Below, piece after piece: positions 23,845 through 35,269 of a DNA stretch of 64,000 nucleotides. How positions within the stretch are numbered: the first letter of the stretch is position 1; each line of letters begins with the position of its first letter. Source of the stretch: Saxidomus purpurata (Eukaryota; Mollusca; Bivalvia; Venerida; Veneridae); NCBI GenBank assembly GCA_022818135.1, contig JAFMSR010000034.1, positions 248,001-312,000 on the forward strand, written 5' to 3'. A model generated the notes under the pieces. That model did not search any database. It was not told where the DNA came from and saw only the letters and a list, made by a program, of their open reading frames with translations. Both the position numbers and the translations under genes were made by a program.

Positions 23845-24814
23845 GTTGCAGTACCGTAAACCATTCAATAACCTATGTAAAGTGGTTGTTATACAATTAA
23901 TGGGTGGAAAGCGATTTATTGTAGAAGGTGTCTATGTTAATTATTTGTGCTAATATTGATCATTTTTCGATACTGGCTGTTCTTTTAAATTGCATTTATG
24001 TATCATTATACGTTCATTTAAAACATTATTTATGTTTTGGAGTATATAATCTCCTATTAAAAGCACCAAAAAAGTATATAATTATATATAAAGACGATTG
24101 ACTTTTAAAACATCTGAAATGCGTTTAGAAGGATAAATTCATGTAATATATATTTTTGTATGTGTTTTACCATGTACAGTGTGTCAGATACAAGTTTTAC
24201 TAAGCTATCAGTCTTACGACGCCCTAGACAAAAGCGTGTTTTTCTCGATAATAAGGCAAACGACCTTTTACTTTTAAATTTGTTTTCACGAAAGTGATGT
24301 TTGAACATGTATTTTGTAAGGTATTAAGAACTTCTGAATCTTAGAACATTGAAAATGTATCTTTGATAAATGACAAGAAACTTTACATATTTTTTACAGA
24401 AGATCGTTTCACTTTATGGTATATTTTCAAGGTTAATACATGCTTAAATCAATCCAAGTCGTTTCATGAAAAATGATCAACTGCTTAACATTTGAAATAA
24501 AACACAATTGTGTATTTCCAAATTTAGAGGTTTTATTATTTATAAATGGGATATGGGTTATTTTTACTGCTTTCGAGGATATTCTTGAAAAAGTTTTATA
24601 AATAAGGCTGGTGACCTTACTTTTTTATTTGATAATAAACCGAATTTAATAAAATTTAGAATGCTAGAAAAAATGATGAAACTGAAGCAATCGTCTTTAA
24701 GGAAGAAAACGAAAAGGTTATATGATGAAAAACTAGCGTATTGTTGAAACCCAAATACTTATTCCGTGGGAATATTGTTTGTATAATATTTTAAGTATGC
24801 AATGAAAACTTACC
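23845..24814. other. Non-coding, no gene seen
   Basis: AT-rich sequence. The minus frame at 24105-24308 has no supporting signal. Confidence 0.35.
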
Positions 24815-24884
24815 TGTTTTCCATTTCGGTGTGACGGACAGATTGGTCAATATTGTTCGTTGCAGGAAATGTTTGATCAGGTGA

Positions 24885-25100
24885 TCATCCACATTGAGAA
24901 CATGCGGAACCAAACACACACTGAGACTTTCTTATACCAAAACAGATGGTAACTGTGCAGAAAACGCATATGCTGTATCCTTTAGTGTTCATTGATAAAC
25001 TGTACAGGTTGAAACTTCTCACCGGCATCACGAAAATAGGTGTGATACAAAAGCTTGACAAACATGTTAAAACGGTGACACCCAGTGCTAGATATTTCAT
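24885..25100 (-). CDS. Possible small cysteine-rich secreted peptide
   Basis: A 71-codon minus-strand frame begins MKYLALGVTVLTCLSSFC, a good signal peptide (lysine, hydrophobic core, small residues). It ends with six cysteines at 45, 48, 53, 61, 67 and 70 (C-x2-C-x4-C-x7-C-x5-C-x2-C), a layout typical of disulphide-rich secreted peptides. The stop is TGA. The same frame then stays open for 27 more codons to a strong donor (AACAG|GTAAGT, near 24814), which would place the splice site in the 3' UTR or imply a coding continuation. I recognise no family, and another minus frame (48 codons, starting near 25127) also looks coding-like. Low certainty. Confidence 0.3.
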   Translation of the reverse strand: MKYLALGVTVLTCLSSFCITPIFVMPVRSFNLYSLSMNTKGYSICVFCTVTICFGIRKSQCVFGSACSQCG

Positions 25101-25812
25101 GACTGACGCCGTTTACTCCATCCATCATCCTTCCTGGTAGTCTAGGGTTTCAAGTTCGAGATTTTTAAACCGATTTCTACTATACATGTATTTAATGATG
25201 TTAGGGGCCTATACTGCATGGTCACTTAAAAGGGTATCAGATCTGATGTGGCTCTAGAATTGGGACACTTTCTGCATCTTGCACGATTTCTTTAGCTTAC
25301 TTTTGAATGATCACTCAGTAACGCTATTGCAGGCGTTGCGAGTTTTGAAAGGCAGCTTAGTATCAGTGATATAGCTTTTCATTTCGATGAATTTGATAAA
25401 ATGAAAACTTGTCATTTTTGATGTAGAAATAAGTTTTGTACAAAAATTTAAAAGGTCTGTAGATATACTGGAATTTAGAAGAGTGAAGAAAATGTAGTGG
25501 CAAAGATTTCAAGCCACCGAAGTCAAACGTTGACATACCTACAGGAGAACATAATCAATATAAGGGGAACAACTAAACTCGTTTCTATTTGTAGTAAGAA
25601 ATCAATACAGTGCATTCCGTCTGAGTTAAATGAGAACAATATTTTGTTCAAATGAGGTATCGTTGTGTTTGTGTTAAATGTTTGCATTAGATATACTTGA
25701 CATTTACGAATTTAGATATATAATATATCAATATAGCTTTAAAAGGTTTAAATTTTTTAAGAAACTGTCTATGTGGAATTAAATACCATTTTTCTTACAT
25801 ATTATCTGTATA

Positions 25813-25873
25813 ATGCGAGGAAGACAATTTCTGCTTCAACTGTTTGTATTAGTGTCAATTCAGATAATGCTGG
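25813..25873 (+). CDS. Carbohydrate sulfotransferase, exon 1 (signal anchor)
   Basis: ATG at 25813 encodes MRGRQFLLQLFVLVSIQIML and then one base (G) before the donor GTACGT at 25874. A basic tail followed by about 15 hydrophobic residues is what a type II Golgi anchor or signal peptide needs. The phase (one base left over) fits exon 2. The 1.65-kb intron 1 contains the SINE at 25999-26345. The join to the downstream exons is inferred. Confidence 0.5.
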
Positions 25874-25998
25874 GTACGTATATATTAATGACATCAACAT
25901 TTGAGAGGTCAGTTTTATCCATTTACTTATGCTTACAAGAGTGTCCTAGTCAAAGTTCAATTGGTCCTGTCTTGTACTTTCAATAAAGGAGAAATAAA

Positions 25999-26345
25999 GG
26001 GTGGTGCGGTGGTCGAGTTGTTAACGCTCTGGGCTACCAATCCGGAAGTCCACGGTTCGAACTCCGGCCGGGGCACTGGACATTTCAGAAATGTGTTTCA
26101 GTGTTTCCCACCCATCTAGAGATGAACTGGTAAGAAACCCATCGGTAGTCTCACGTGGATCGGTGCTATACACCGGGCATGTAAAAGAACCAAGGAGTCT
26201 ATTCGCAAAAAGAGCTAAGGTCTGGTACTCGGATTCCCTGTTAACTGCATCTGTCTCTCTTCAACCTGCGCCTGTCAGGAGTCTAAGCAATTTCACCCAG
26301 GGAGAAGTCCCAGGGTCGGGACTTATAAACAATCACAGAAAAAAA
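25999..26345 (+). mobile_element. tRNA-derived SINE
   Basis: A tRNA-like head has an A box (GTGGTCGAGTTGTTAACG) and a B box (GGTTCGAACTCC). A body follows with GTGCTATACACCGGGCATGT AAAAGAACCAAGG, and the element ends in an A-rich tail (AATCACAGAAAAAAAGG). The body word also occurs in the SINE tail at 60290-60322, so both belong to related families. The 72- and 92-codon frames here are not genes. Confidence 0.75.
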
Positions 26346-27522
26346 GGAAAGTACTATATACTTAAATGATGAAAAAAGAATTTACACTTTCTCGAAGTCG
26401 TTGAAAACATCTATGTTTAACAAACGAAATTAGTACAATAGTTATTTTGTAGAGTAAAAGTCAATAATAGAAATCGCACAGTATATTTAAAATAATATTT
26501 AAAAATTGACATAAACGAAACAAAAAACTAGTAGTATTCAAATATTATAAGTTGTTTTGTTATGACTGTTCGCTGACACATTAAGGAGGGAAAGTACCTA
26601 TTCATATCATGACCTCTTTATATCTTGCACGTATGTATTTATTTTAAAAACATTTATGTTGCGGCCTATTTCTTATCGTACAAAGAACAAGGGTTGTCGA
26701 GGTCTCGTGCCGAGGGTGACATTTCCTTATCCACAACCCATACGCAATGTTAGTTTTATTTTTTCAGTGTGTCATATGCATAAAATTGTCAGGGTTACCT
26801 AAATTTACATGATTTGCATAAAACAATAGACATGATTTTGACGCGAGACGTTGGTGCGTGAGATTTCAAGTATTAGTTAAGAGTACCTATTATGGGTAAA
26901 CTGACCTCATAGGTGAGAAAATTCAATGCATCGAAGATAATGCATTAATGATATATACATATTGAGGTTAACCTTAATCGGAGATACTGATAATCAAAAG
27001 TACATAAGACATGTTTATAGTCACCTACATCTGAGATATTAAAGTCACGTACATCGAACTTGTAAGTGCGGTCTTATCGTGATTGGTTCCTATTACACGT
27101 AATAATAATGTGATACTTTAGCATTAATTGTTCTTTCTTGGTCGTATATCTGTCTATTTAGAAACCTGTAGTTTGAGTTGTAAGGACTTAACCCCCTGAT
27201 GGTGAAAATAAACCGACAAACATCTTAATAGAAATTTGTAGTGTAGTAAACTCCAGTTCCGGTGATTACATTCACCTATGCATTAATGAATTTGTTTTAA
27301 GTGTCTTTGAATGATATTTTGCATAATATTTCCTTATTAAGCCTAACACTTTTGAAAACATTCCTACTTATAAAGATATATATTCGAGAATGATTATGTT
27401 TGTTGTATGTAATTATTCAGCCGTTTAAAGACAAGCAATTCCATTTTTTCTAGTTGCTAGGTTCAGAGTCGTTTTTGAATTTTGATAAATATATCATGAA
27501 TCTGTTTTTACAAATGTTCTAG
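26346..27522. other. Intron 1 remainder of the sulfotransferase gene
   Basis: Non-coding and AT-rich; no other feature recognised. Confidence 0.35.
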
Positions 27523-27614
27523 AGATAAGCGAATACTTGGCACTACCTGATGTTGACCTTTTTCTTGATGGTACAAATAGATTATATGTAGATGAACTAG
27601 ACACCGTAAAACAG
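27523..27614 (+). CDS. Carbohydrate sulfotransferase, exon 2 (stem)
   Basis: Bounded by TTCTAG and AAACAG|GTATTT. Two leading bases complete the codon begun in exon 1, then 30 open codons follow (ALPDVDLFLDGTNRLYVDEL in the middle) and end in phase 0. Composition is clearly coding-like for such an AT-rich region. It would form the luminal stem between anchor and catalytic domain. Confidence 0.5.
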
Positions 27615-28077
27615 GTATTTTTATTCAAGCTGTTCTTGACCCAATTTCGTCCATGAGTGCGTCCTGAAATGACTCCTTATAAATACATGTACTGCTGATA
27701 TAGAGATAAGCCATCTGTCCGAACCCTTTGAAAACCTTTTACAAAATATGCGATTGTTATGCGTAGGTAACATTCAACTGCAAACTAATACAAGATTGAT
27801 TCGTCGACTTACCAAGTAGTCTTTGATAGATCCAAATTTGGCCCCGCATTCTAATGAAGCTACTACTACATGGCACCGACATACTAATTTTACCTTGAAC
27901 AATATCTTACATGACTTTCACAAATTGGATCAATGTTTATAAAGAATTAATTTTAGACATAAATGCATTTTTTTTAGTTTTATCGCCAGTTATTTCAGTT
28001 CACACTCCAAATTGTATGACGATTGATCTGTTTTAGGGATTTTTGTAACTTATTCAGGGTGATGCCCTTTTCAATTA

Positions 28078-28079
<2 letters not shown>

Positions 28080-28112
<33 letters not shown>
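28080..28112 (+). repeat. (CT)n microsatellite
   Basis: Nearly pure CT run with two interruptions, inside the proposed intron 2. Confidence 0.9.
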
Positions 28113-28742
28113 AATTATTGCTATTTTCCTACAAGCAAGTTTTCAATGTAGTTGCAGCTGCATGAAAACATGTTTTTCTATAGACAATTTCTCTTCTGTT
28201 TTATTTAAATACAAATATGAAGACTTTGTGTAGAAGTGAATCTGTAAAACTATTGACAGATACGTTTAGCTAATAGTGGGAATTGTTCCTTTAAATTTAT
28301 ACGCCAGATATTTAACATATAAAATACAAACTAACAAAGCAACAAAATCTCATTTTCAATTTATGTTGTACTTGACCATAAATTTGACAGAAAAGATATA
28401 GTAATTTTATTATTTTTGACTAAATTTTGTAGAAATATTTTCATTAAGAAAAGCTTTTGTGGAGAAATAAAAAAGAACAAAAGTGTATGCCTTTAGTTAT
28501 GCAGTGAGATTCTGCGTTTATTATATTTTCATTATATGAGTATTGACATATCCTCAATTATAATAACTGAATTTACTTTCAGCTCTAACGGCGTATCAAA
28601 AACGCTTTGATGTTTCATGAACGTTTATGTTTCATCTCAATACTATATTCAGGCAGTGCGTTGCTATAACATGCATTTTAACTTAACTCAACATTTTTTT
28701 TTATTATTTATCGCAGCAACATTTTTATATTATTTATCGCAG

Positions 28743-29855
28743 ACAAGTCAGAAGGATGCAGAAGACAATGCACTCTCGAGAAACTTGGATAGAATTGGAA
28801 TAATAAAGAAGTTTTGTGATGATTTGGGATTTTCAAATGCTGAAAATACAACAGATATCCGTGCTCATATATCAAACAACAACACTGTTCTTTATTGTAG
28901 AATTAACAAATGTGCATCTACAATGACACTACAGCTACTAAAGCAACACTTTGACTGTGACACGGAATGTTTGATTGAAAACGCAAAACTGATTAAACAA
29001 GACGCTGCGAATGCTAAACATAAAATGAAAAAGGCATTTTCCTTTCTTGTTGTTCGAGAACCATACACGCGTATATTCTCTGCATACAATAACATATTTT
29101 ACTTTCCGAAAGAAGACTGGCTATACAGAAGTACAAAAATAATAAAGCATGTACGTGACAATCCTTCATTGACAAGTCTAAAATACGGACATGATTTAAC
29201 ATTTGCGGAACTGATTAAGTACATTGTTGAAAATTATGAGAAGGGATTACCTATAGACGAGCATGTAAGACCAATGAGTCATAAATCATGCAGTCCATGT
29301 TTATTTAATTTCGACTTTGTAGTAAAGCTAGAAACAATCAAGTCTGATTTTGAATATTTACTAGGTGAATGGAAACGAAGAAATTTTATCGGTAATTATG
29401 AAGCAGATATACTAACACAACTAAGGGAATGGACAAAATATGGGCCGATAAAACATTTATTTAGAACAATCCCTATAATAAGGAACTCAAATATTTCATT
29501 ATATAATATATTCCTGAGAGCTTGGTCTTACTACCAAATAACCGGTCACGTTTCAAAACATTTTATTTTTCCATTTAATGAACGTGAAATTAGCAGCATA
29601 ACATCTACAAGTTTTCGTAGTTTTTTGGAAAAGGCAATAAAAGAATCAGCTATTGTGAGTCACGATTTAAAGTCTCAAAGAACCGAGGCCTTGCGGGAGG
29701 CATATTCTACTGTACCAAAGGAATATATTAATCGACTGCAAAGCGTAGTAAGATCAGATTGTTTGTTGTTTGGATATAACCAGATACCGACAATTTTGCT
29801 AAATATATCGACATACTCTGCTAACGCTTCGTATTTTAAAGGTCTAGATACTTAA
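28743..29855 (+). CDS. Carbohydrate sulfotransferase (CHST8-14/HNK-1 family), catalytic exon
   Basis: This exon encodes a Golgi sulfotransferase that would move sulfate from PAPS to a sugar of glycosaminoglycan or glycoprotein chains. The uninterrupted frame begins at an ATG at 28617. However, TATTTATCGCAG|ACAAGT (acceptor at 28742) is in phase 0 with exon 2, giving a 421-residue protein (61+92+1113 bp, divisible by three). In that model the 5'-phosphosulfate loop is CRINKCASTM (about 103-112), the 3'-phosphate loop is VVREPYTRIFSAY (154-166), and the family motif DEHVRPMSHKSCSPC (223-237) is followed by FDFVVKLET. The C terminus has the usual SDCLLFGYN. All key motifs are intact and the length is normal. 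If instead the ORF starts at 28617 or 28671, its hydrophobic FFLLFIAATFLYYL would be the anchor; that stretch equally reads as two pyrimidine-rich acceptor tracts. Exact substrate unknown. Confidence 0.85.
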   Translation, partial: TSQKDAEDNALSRNLDRIGIIKKFCDDLGFSNAENTTDIRAHISNNNTVLYCRINKCASTMTLQLLKQHFDCDTECLIENAKLIKQDAANAKHKMKKAFSFLVVREPYTRIFSAYNNIFYFPKEDWLYRSTKIIKHVRDNPSLTSLKYGHDLTFAELIKYIVENYEKGLPIDEHVRPMSHKSCSPCLFNFDFVVKLETIKSDFEYLLGEWKRRNFIGNYEADILTQLREWTKYGPIKHLFRTIPIIRNSNISLYNIFLRAWSYYQITGHVSKHFIFPFNEREISSITSTSFRSFLEKAIKESAIVSHDLKSQRTEALREAYSTVPKEYINRLQSVVRSDCLLFGYNQIPTILLNISTYSANASYFKGLDT

Positions 29856-31155
29856 ACGTTTACGTATGCAAAAACAACGATTTATGACTATTAAATATGC
29901 AACGTCGGTCTTATTCATGAAAATTGGTATGTAAAACAAGGGAAGTTAATTTATAAAAGAAATTTGAATCTTTTTCTACAACATTGTGCTTTCCGACAGC
30001 TAACATTAGTCAGACCTTTATTTCTGTAGACGAATAACTCTTTCAGAATCAGTTGCAGATCGGAAAAAAAAAACTTTCATTTTGGATACAAACATAAGAA
30101 ATTTAAAAGTAGATTTCAAAAAGAAGTTATGCCATGTGATCTCAGCCGAATACATAAGTATTTGAAAAATAATTTCATGTCGAAAGGTTCGTCTAAGTGA
30201 CATAATTTAAATGAAGTTCAGCAATATTTAGGTCACGAGATGACAATGTAGCGAACTTGTACCTGATACTTTCGTTTTCAATTTTATAACATTGTTTACA
30301 TAATATAGCCAAATTTTATAACAAGAACTATCTTTGTAAAAGATGGTCGGCGCGTATTTTAGTATATGATAGTATTTGATAGCTAGATTTCACAGTAATA
30401 ATTCCTGTCAGGTTTTATCATAATGCAGGAAGGAGTCTAGAAGACGGCGAAAAGCAAAGACTTTCTATTAATAGGTCCCTGAGACCTTGACCTTTGACAG
30501 ACATATAGTAACCCGAAATCTTTATATGCACAACTATACTTCATATAGATATGCTTTCTTGCAAGTTGTTTTTAAATCTAGCAAGGTGCTTAGGAGTAAC
30601 AGTAAAGTAAAGGCGAATTTTAACAAGTCTTACATAAGGCGGGACCTACGTAGTACCATTTGCAACGGTCAATGTTGCTGCTATTATGCGACTTAATTGA
30701 GGTCATCTTTCAAAATCGTGGGCATTCTCTTCAATGGCCACAAAAAGCTACTCTCCGACGGGCAATAGAACTCCATTTTCCAGCGTGACATAAGGTGACG
30801 TTTACCACTGTACTTACGATGAATTTTGAACATTGACGGTAAAAGTATTAAATATATATTTGGAAATGCATCATCGAGAAAAACAAAATGTATCCTTGTG
30901 TTTCATATCAAATAGTCACTAGAAATATTGACCGTTATTCACTGGTCAAGAAAATATAAATACTCTTCACTCATAATTAACATTAGTAAGAAGGTAGGAA
31001 CATAATTATTATGTTGATAGATATGAGTTATTTACGTACTAAAATTATAAAGCATTTCCCGAAAGACTGAGAACGCGAGAATATTTTATTGACCTTTTTC
31101 ATTCGGTATTATCCAATTAAAAGTTACTTATATAGTCAAATTTCCAGTAAAAGAA
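29856..31155. other. 3' flank of sulfotransferase, no gene seen
   Basis: AT-rich with short frames only. No strong AATAAA was noted close to the stop. Confidence 0.35.
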
Positions 31156-31284
31156 ATGAAATGCATTCTACTTATCATCTTATTTGCGGTTAAAATGTTG
31201 CAAACTTCCGGTGAAAAGCGATCAAAATACGGCTGCGCCGAAAGTCACTTCAACGTATACATGAATGAATCAGAGGTTTTTTAA
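31156..31284 (+). CDS. Possible short secreted peptide or signal-peptide exon
   Basis: ATG at 31156 opens 42 codons: MKCILLIILFAVKMLQTSG is a strong signal peptide, followed by EKR (a dibasic site) and SKYGCAESHFNVYMNESEVF, then TAA. It could be a complete short secreted peptide. Alternatively it is a first exon using one of the internal donors (TCCG|GTGAAA at 31211 or GAG|GTTTTT at 31276), with the rest not identified. No homology recognised. Confidence 0.3.
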   Translation: MKCILLIILFAVKMLQTSGEKRSKYGCAESHFNVYMNESEVF

Positions 31285-33689
31285 AGAATTTTTGCAATCG
31301 GTGATAATTCTTGAAAATCTTCTATTTAACTGCAGCAGGTTAACTCTAGTTACTTTCATGTCCACACACTTTTCGGAGCGCATTATCCAGTTGATTTGAG
31401 GATACTCAACATATAGTGATGACTCGCAGTTCTGCCGCCGTTTCTTCGTCGCAATGAACCAAACCTGGAGAGTGTAAATAACCGGTGTTGAACAGATTTA
31501 TTACAAACGTGTAAAAAACATGTACCACGGATTTGTAATTTAAACTATATACTGAAGCTTTACCTATATTTTATATACCTTTATCGCATTGTTATAACAA
31601 GTTAGACTCAGTTACTTGGTCGGACAATGTGGACATTTTTATAATATCAACTACAGTGTACAATTCTGCGTTTGGTTATGTATGAATAGCTTCTCTTGAT
31701 TAAGCGTTTTGCATTTAATGTCAATGATTTATTTTTGTGATGTGATTGAAATGTTTGAAATGTATATAGCGGAAGATAGGGCGAAGTTTTAAACTTTCAA
31801 CGAGACTAACGTTGAGTAAAAGCAGTTATATTGCAGCCCAATTACGCCAGTTACGTCCACTTGCTAAGGTATCAGCATTTTAAGCATATTTACAGGCTTA
31901 TTTAACATTATGAGAATACACTTGCTTAGTCTTGTCTTTGATTTTACGCAATATAAGAAAAATTTCCTAGAATCTCCGTGACATGCACTTCATTCAGGGA
32001 TAAAAGGGACTTACGTGAGTAAACTGTGAGAAATTGTTATTATCTTTCCCTCTTGATCCTGTTTTATTATCATTTTAAGTACTTTTGAAATATAATAATG
32101 CTCTAGTTTTTTTAAAATAAATATCAAACAGAGAAAATGGTGAAAAGAGGGAAAGCAATAAAGGAAAGAAGAGAACTGGAAGGGGAAAGACGAGAAAATC
32201 TCACATTCCTGTTCATACAATTTTAGAGGACGATACATAGAGAATAGTCAATAGGTTGAAATCTAGAGACAAAGAGACACAGACCTGTATTCTCATGCAT
32301 CCATGTCATTCTCACAAACGTGTCGTTTCGAAACAAAAAAAGTAAAAATAAACGTTTGTATATTTACTTGAATTTGTAACTTTTTACATTTTTTTTTTTG
32401 GGGGGTTCTATCCGTTTTTAATTTTTTAATTTTTTTATTGTTTTTTGTATTTGAATTCAGGATTTATAAAAATCGTTTATCTATTTACTTATTTGTTTAG
32501 TTCGAAAAGCAAATTGGCAAGAATATGTAGCTATATAGGACTTGTCTTGGTTACCTCCCTTTACTGTTAAACCTTAGCGTAAACTGATCTAGATCATGTT
32601 GATAGTTAAAATGTATAAAATCTTTGATATATTTATTTATAAAGTACATGTTAAATTCCAGTTACGAACAAGAATTTAGCTATTGGTTATATTGAAAAAG
32701 TATTTGTGTTGGTGAATAAATTGTCATATAAAAATTCTAATTTAGTTCAGGTCGTGGTCAGTCAGAAATTTATTTATCTTGCATTGGTACAGGCGGCACT
32801 TTTCCGTCCTTGCCTATTTGAAAGCAATTTCTGAGAGTACCATGGAAGGGTTTCCTTGATGGGGGATCCCCGTTTTTTTAGTAGGGCTGATAATTTTATA
32901 ATGTATTATTTAAATAACTAAACTATATTTGTCGCGAAACAGTTTGAACAAATATATAGGCTTGATATGCAATAAAAGATTCAGCTTGCTAGTTTATTTA
33001 TCCCGGATATACATAAGTCAGATATACACATAGTAGGAACCTCGGGGTTGTAGCCCTCCCGTTAGGTGAACTTGTTCTGAGAGTTTAAGTAAATATACCC
33101 CCGTATCTCCCAGTACAGCTTTGGCTGCACTTGCAGTTTTCTGAGCCGAAGGTTGTAGTCACTACACCCACGGGGTCGACTTAGGACGGAGCTATTTTCC
33201 TATATTAGGGGTTCCCGAACCAGAACGGCTACAAAGTAGTGCTGGTTTATTTCTTTGCTTTCGTGATGATAAGCACAATTGAGACACAATAGTGCAGTTT
33301 GTCGTTATCTGACAAATATAATACCGCTACCAAAATTCTTGTTTTTCGATTGGTTAATCGACCCGTGTACAAATTTGATGTACAGGGATCGAGTCTGTAA
33401 ATATATTTAACCCCGTACAGTAAACAAATATGGTGGACGGAGCATTTCGCTTCGTTTCGTTCGTATAGTTGTAGATTACTCTAAATAAAGTTTACTTTTA
33501 CAAGAAATCTTGATGTTTTATATTTTAACAAAATGTATGCTCAACAACCGGCAGTTTAGATTTATAATCGCATCTCAAATTATCAAAGCATTACATTAAA
33601 CACATGTGAACTTGACCGCTGTCAAACGTTTATCTGTGAAATGATCACTGCATAAACCCTTTCAGTAGTTTGCAGACGAAGTCAATAAA
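31285..33689. other. Non-coding; GC-richer unexplained block
   Basis: Mostly AT-rich; the 75-codon minus frame at 32011-32238 is low complexity. A more GC-rich block at 33025-33240 stands out from its surroundings and may be a repeat I do not recognise. GGTTACCTCCCTTT at 32549 matches a word recurring in other repeats of the window. Confidence 0.35.
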
Positions 33690-34472
33690 AACAAAATAAA
33701 AAAAGAATATATGAGAAGTCATGTTAAAATAATACTAAACAATGTTAGAAAACATCTATACAAGAATAATCTCTCAATATATGTTTCTAAATCAAATCAC
33801 AATTGTGAAAGGTTATGGCAGTACCCAAAAAGTGAATATAGTGATGAAGCTATTTTTTGGAATCGGAAAAAGCCACTGGGTCGTGATACACTATCAAAAT
33901 TCATGTCCCGTCTTAGCCAGCAGGTTCCCATCACAGGCTGTTTCTTACTATATATAGCACTTATAATGTACACACGCACCGTGTTTTTTCTTACGGAGCG
34001 TGTGTACCTTATTAGTGCTATAGAGTAAGATACAGCCTGTGGTTCCCTTATCCAATCACTTCACTAATCATTGCATGCTTGTGACAGGGACATCTATTTT
34101 AAGTCGTTGTAATTTTTAATCTGCTCAAATAATATCAGTTACAGTACAGGTCATAAGAGCGTTTCTTCTCTTGATGTTTATCAAAAGGTATCAGAGGAAG
34201 ACAATTCCACAATGGGCTCTGAAATCTCAAAAGTGGTTGCCAACAAAGTTCAGAGTCAATCTATCCTTCTTAGTTGTGATCCATTATTTGCATGGCCTTG
34301 TCCACAGTCAGCAGTTGTACCAAGAACTGATGAGGTGTCTTTAAATGATATCAACATTCAACTTTCAGACTTTGAAAGTTTGACACCAGTACCACAGGTT
34401 AACAACAGCCTTAATATGTTGCAGCAGGTGCAGCAAGCCCCAATGTTCCATAACTGTACAACTGCGGGCTAA
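33690..34472 (+). pseudogene. Crypton-like tyrosine recombinase pseudogene
   Basis: The region reads as the C-terminal part of a tyrosine recombinase of the eukaryotic Crypton/DUF3504 type (relatives of the ZMYM2/QRICH1 recombinase-derived domain). In order: AIFWNRKKPLGRDTLSKFM (33861-33908), a foldback insertion (33930-34040), then FTNHCMLVTGTSILSRC in the HxLR box region, then TGHKSVSSLDVYQKVSEED with the conserved His and the Tyr nucleophile. The frame closes at 34472 after an 86-codon tail. Lesions: the foldback insertion, an in-frame TAA at 34117-34119, a small ACAGTACAG duplication at 34141-34149 that shifts the frame just before TGHKS, and Leu in place of the catalytic Arg of the NHSLR-like motif. 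No terminal repeats are expected for Cryptons. Family call from motifs only. Confidence 0.6.
33930..34040. mobile_element. Foldback element with GGTTCCC target duplication
   Basis: Arms of about 43 bp (33932-33977 and 33998-34041) pair around a roughly 20-base loop; both carry GCACTWATAAxGTACACACGC. GGTTCCC occurs at 33923-33929 and again at 34041-34047, as expected for a target-site duplication. Removing the insert and one GGTTCCC rejoins the recombinase frame (QQVP to LSNHFTNH). The 7-bp duplication and palindromic form suggest a short non-autonomous DNA element. Confidence 0.7.
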
Positions 34473-35269
34473 ACCTTCAATTTCAAGATAAATGTAAACA
34501 AATAAAGATATCAAAACTCAGTACAGGCAGTTTGATTTAACATGAATCATGTTAAAAGGATGTTTACTTGGTGAGAATGGTGCAACTTGATGCAAACACT
34601 TTGCCGTTATCACAAGAAGCATTTATCTGTTTCCTTTATTGTTGTAGTTGTGTTTTTATGTTTGAGAGTTTTATTTCACTTCATGAGAAATGTGCAGCTA
34701 GATGCGAGCACTACGCTCATGTATCTCAATACTGAAAAGCATACCCGTTTTCTATATAGGGGTATATGTAGTTATAAGAGTTCATGTTAACTATTATTAC
34801 TAGAGTGTTTTTCATTTAATATTGTTCATTGGTTTTATCACCACTTTGAATGATATTAATCGTCACATTTTGAAGTGTACAACTGAAAAATGTATACATA
34901 CACAATGATTTTTTTCTAACTGGTTAACAAATTGTTAACGTACATGTACACTACACAGCACGTTTATACCCCCAGTACATGACATTAATCAAAGAAGTGT
35001 GGGCTAAACAAGAATGTGTCATGTCTCAGTGGCTTTGATTTATTTCTCTGTTCGTCTAACCTATCTTTATAACTATGTCGGAATGTTAAATATCAATCTT
35101 TGAGCTTAGGTTTTTGAAATATTCATCAAAATATCATCATAATTAAATAAACTACATGTTTTGTTTTAGGTGTATACTTAGAAATGTGATTGAGTGTAAC
35201 ATGGTACAAATGTTCACTATTATGAGATAAAGTGTCATGCGCAAGACCCAGCTCCCTAGTTCCAAGGTC
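34473..35269. other. Flank of the recombinase fossil, no gene seen
   Basis: AT-rich. A loose duplication (GAGAATGGTGCAACTTGATG near 34573 and GAGAAATGTGCAGCTAGATG near 34685) is the only structure seen. Confidence 0.35.

Noticed and set aside
26035..26075. Genuine tRNA gene
   Set aside because: A and B boxes are present but the cloverleaf is imperfect and a SINE body follows.
25901..26369. 72- and 92-codon plus frames
   Set aside because: Lie within the tRNA-derived SINE.
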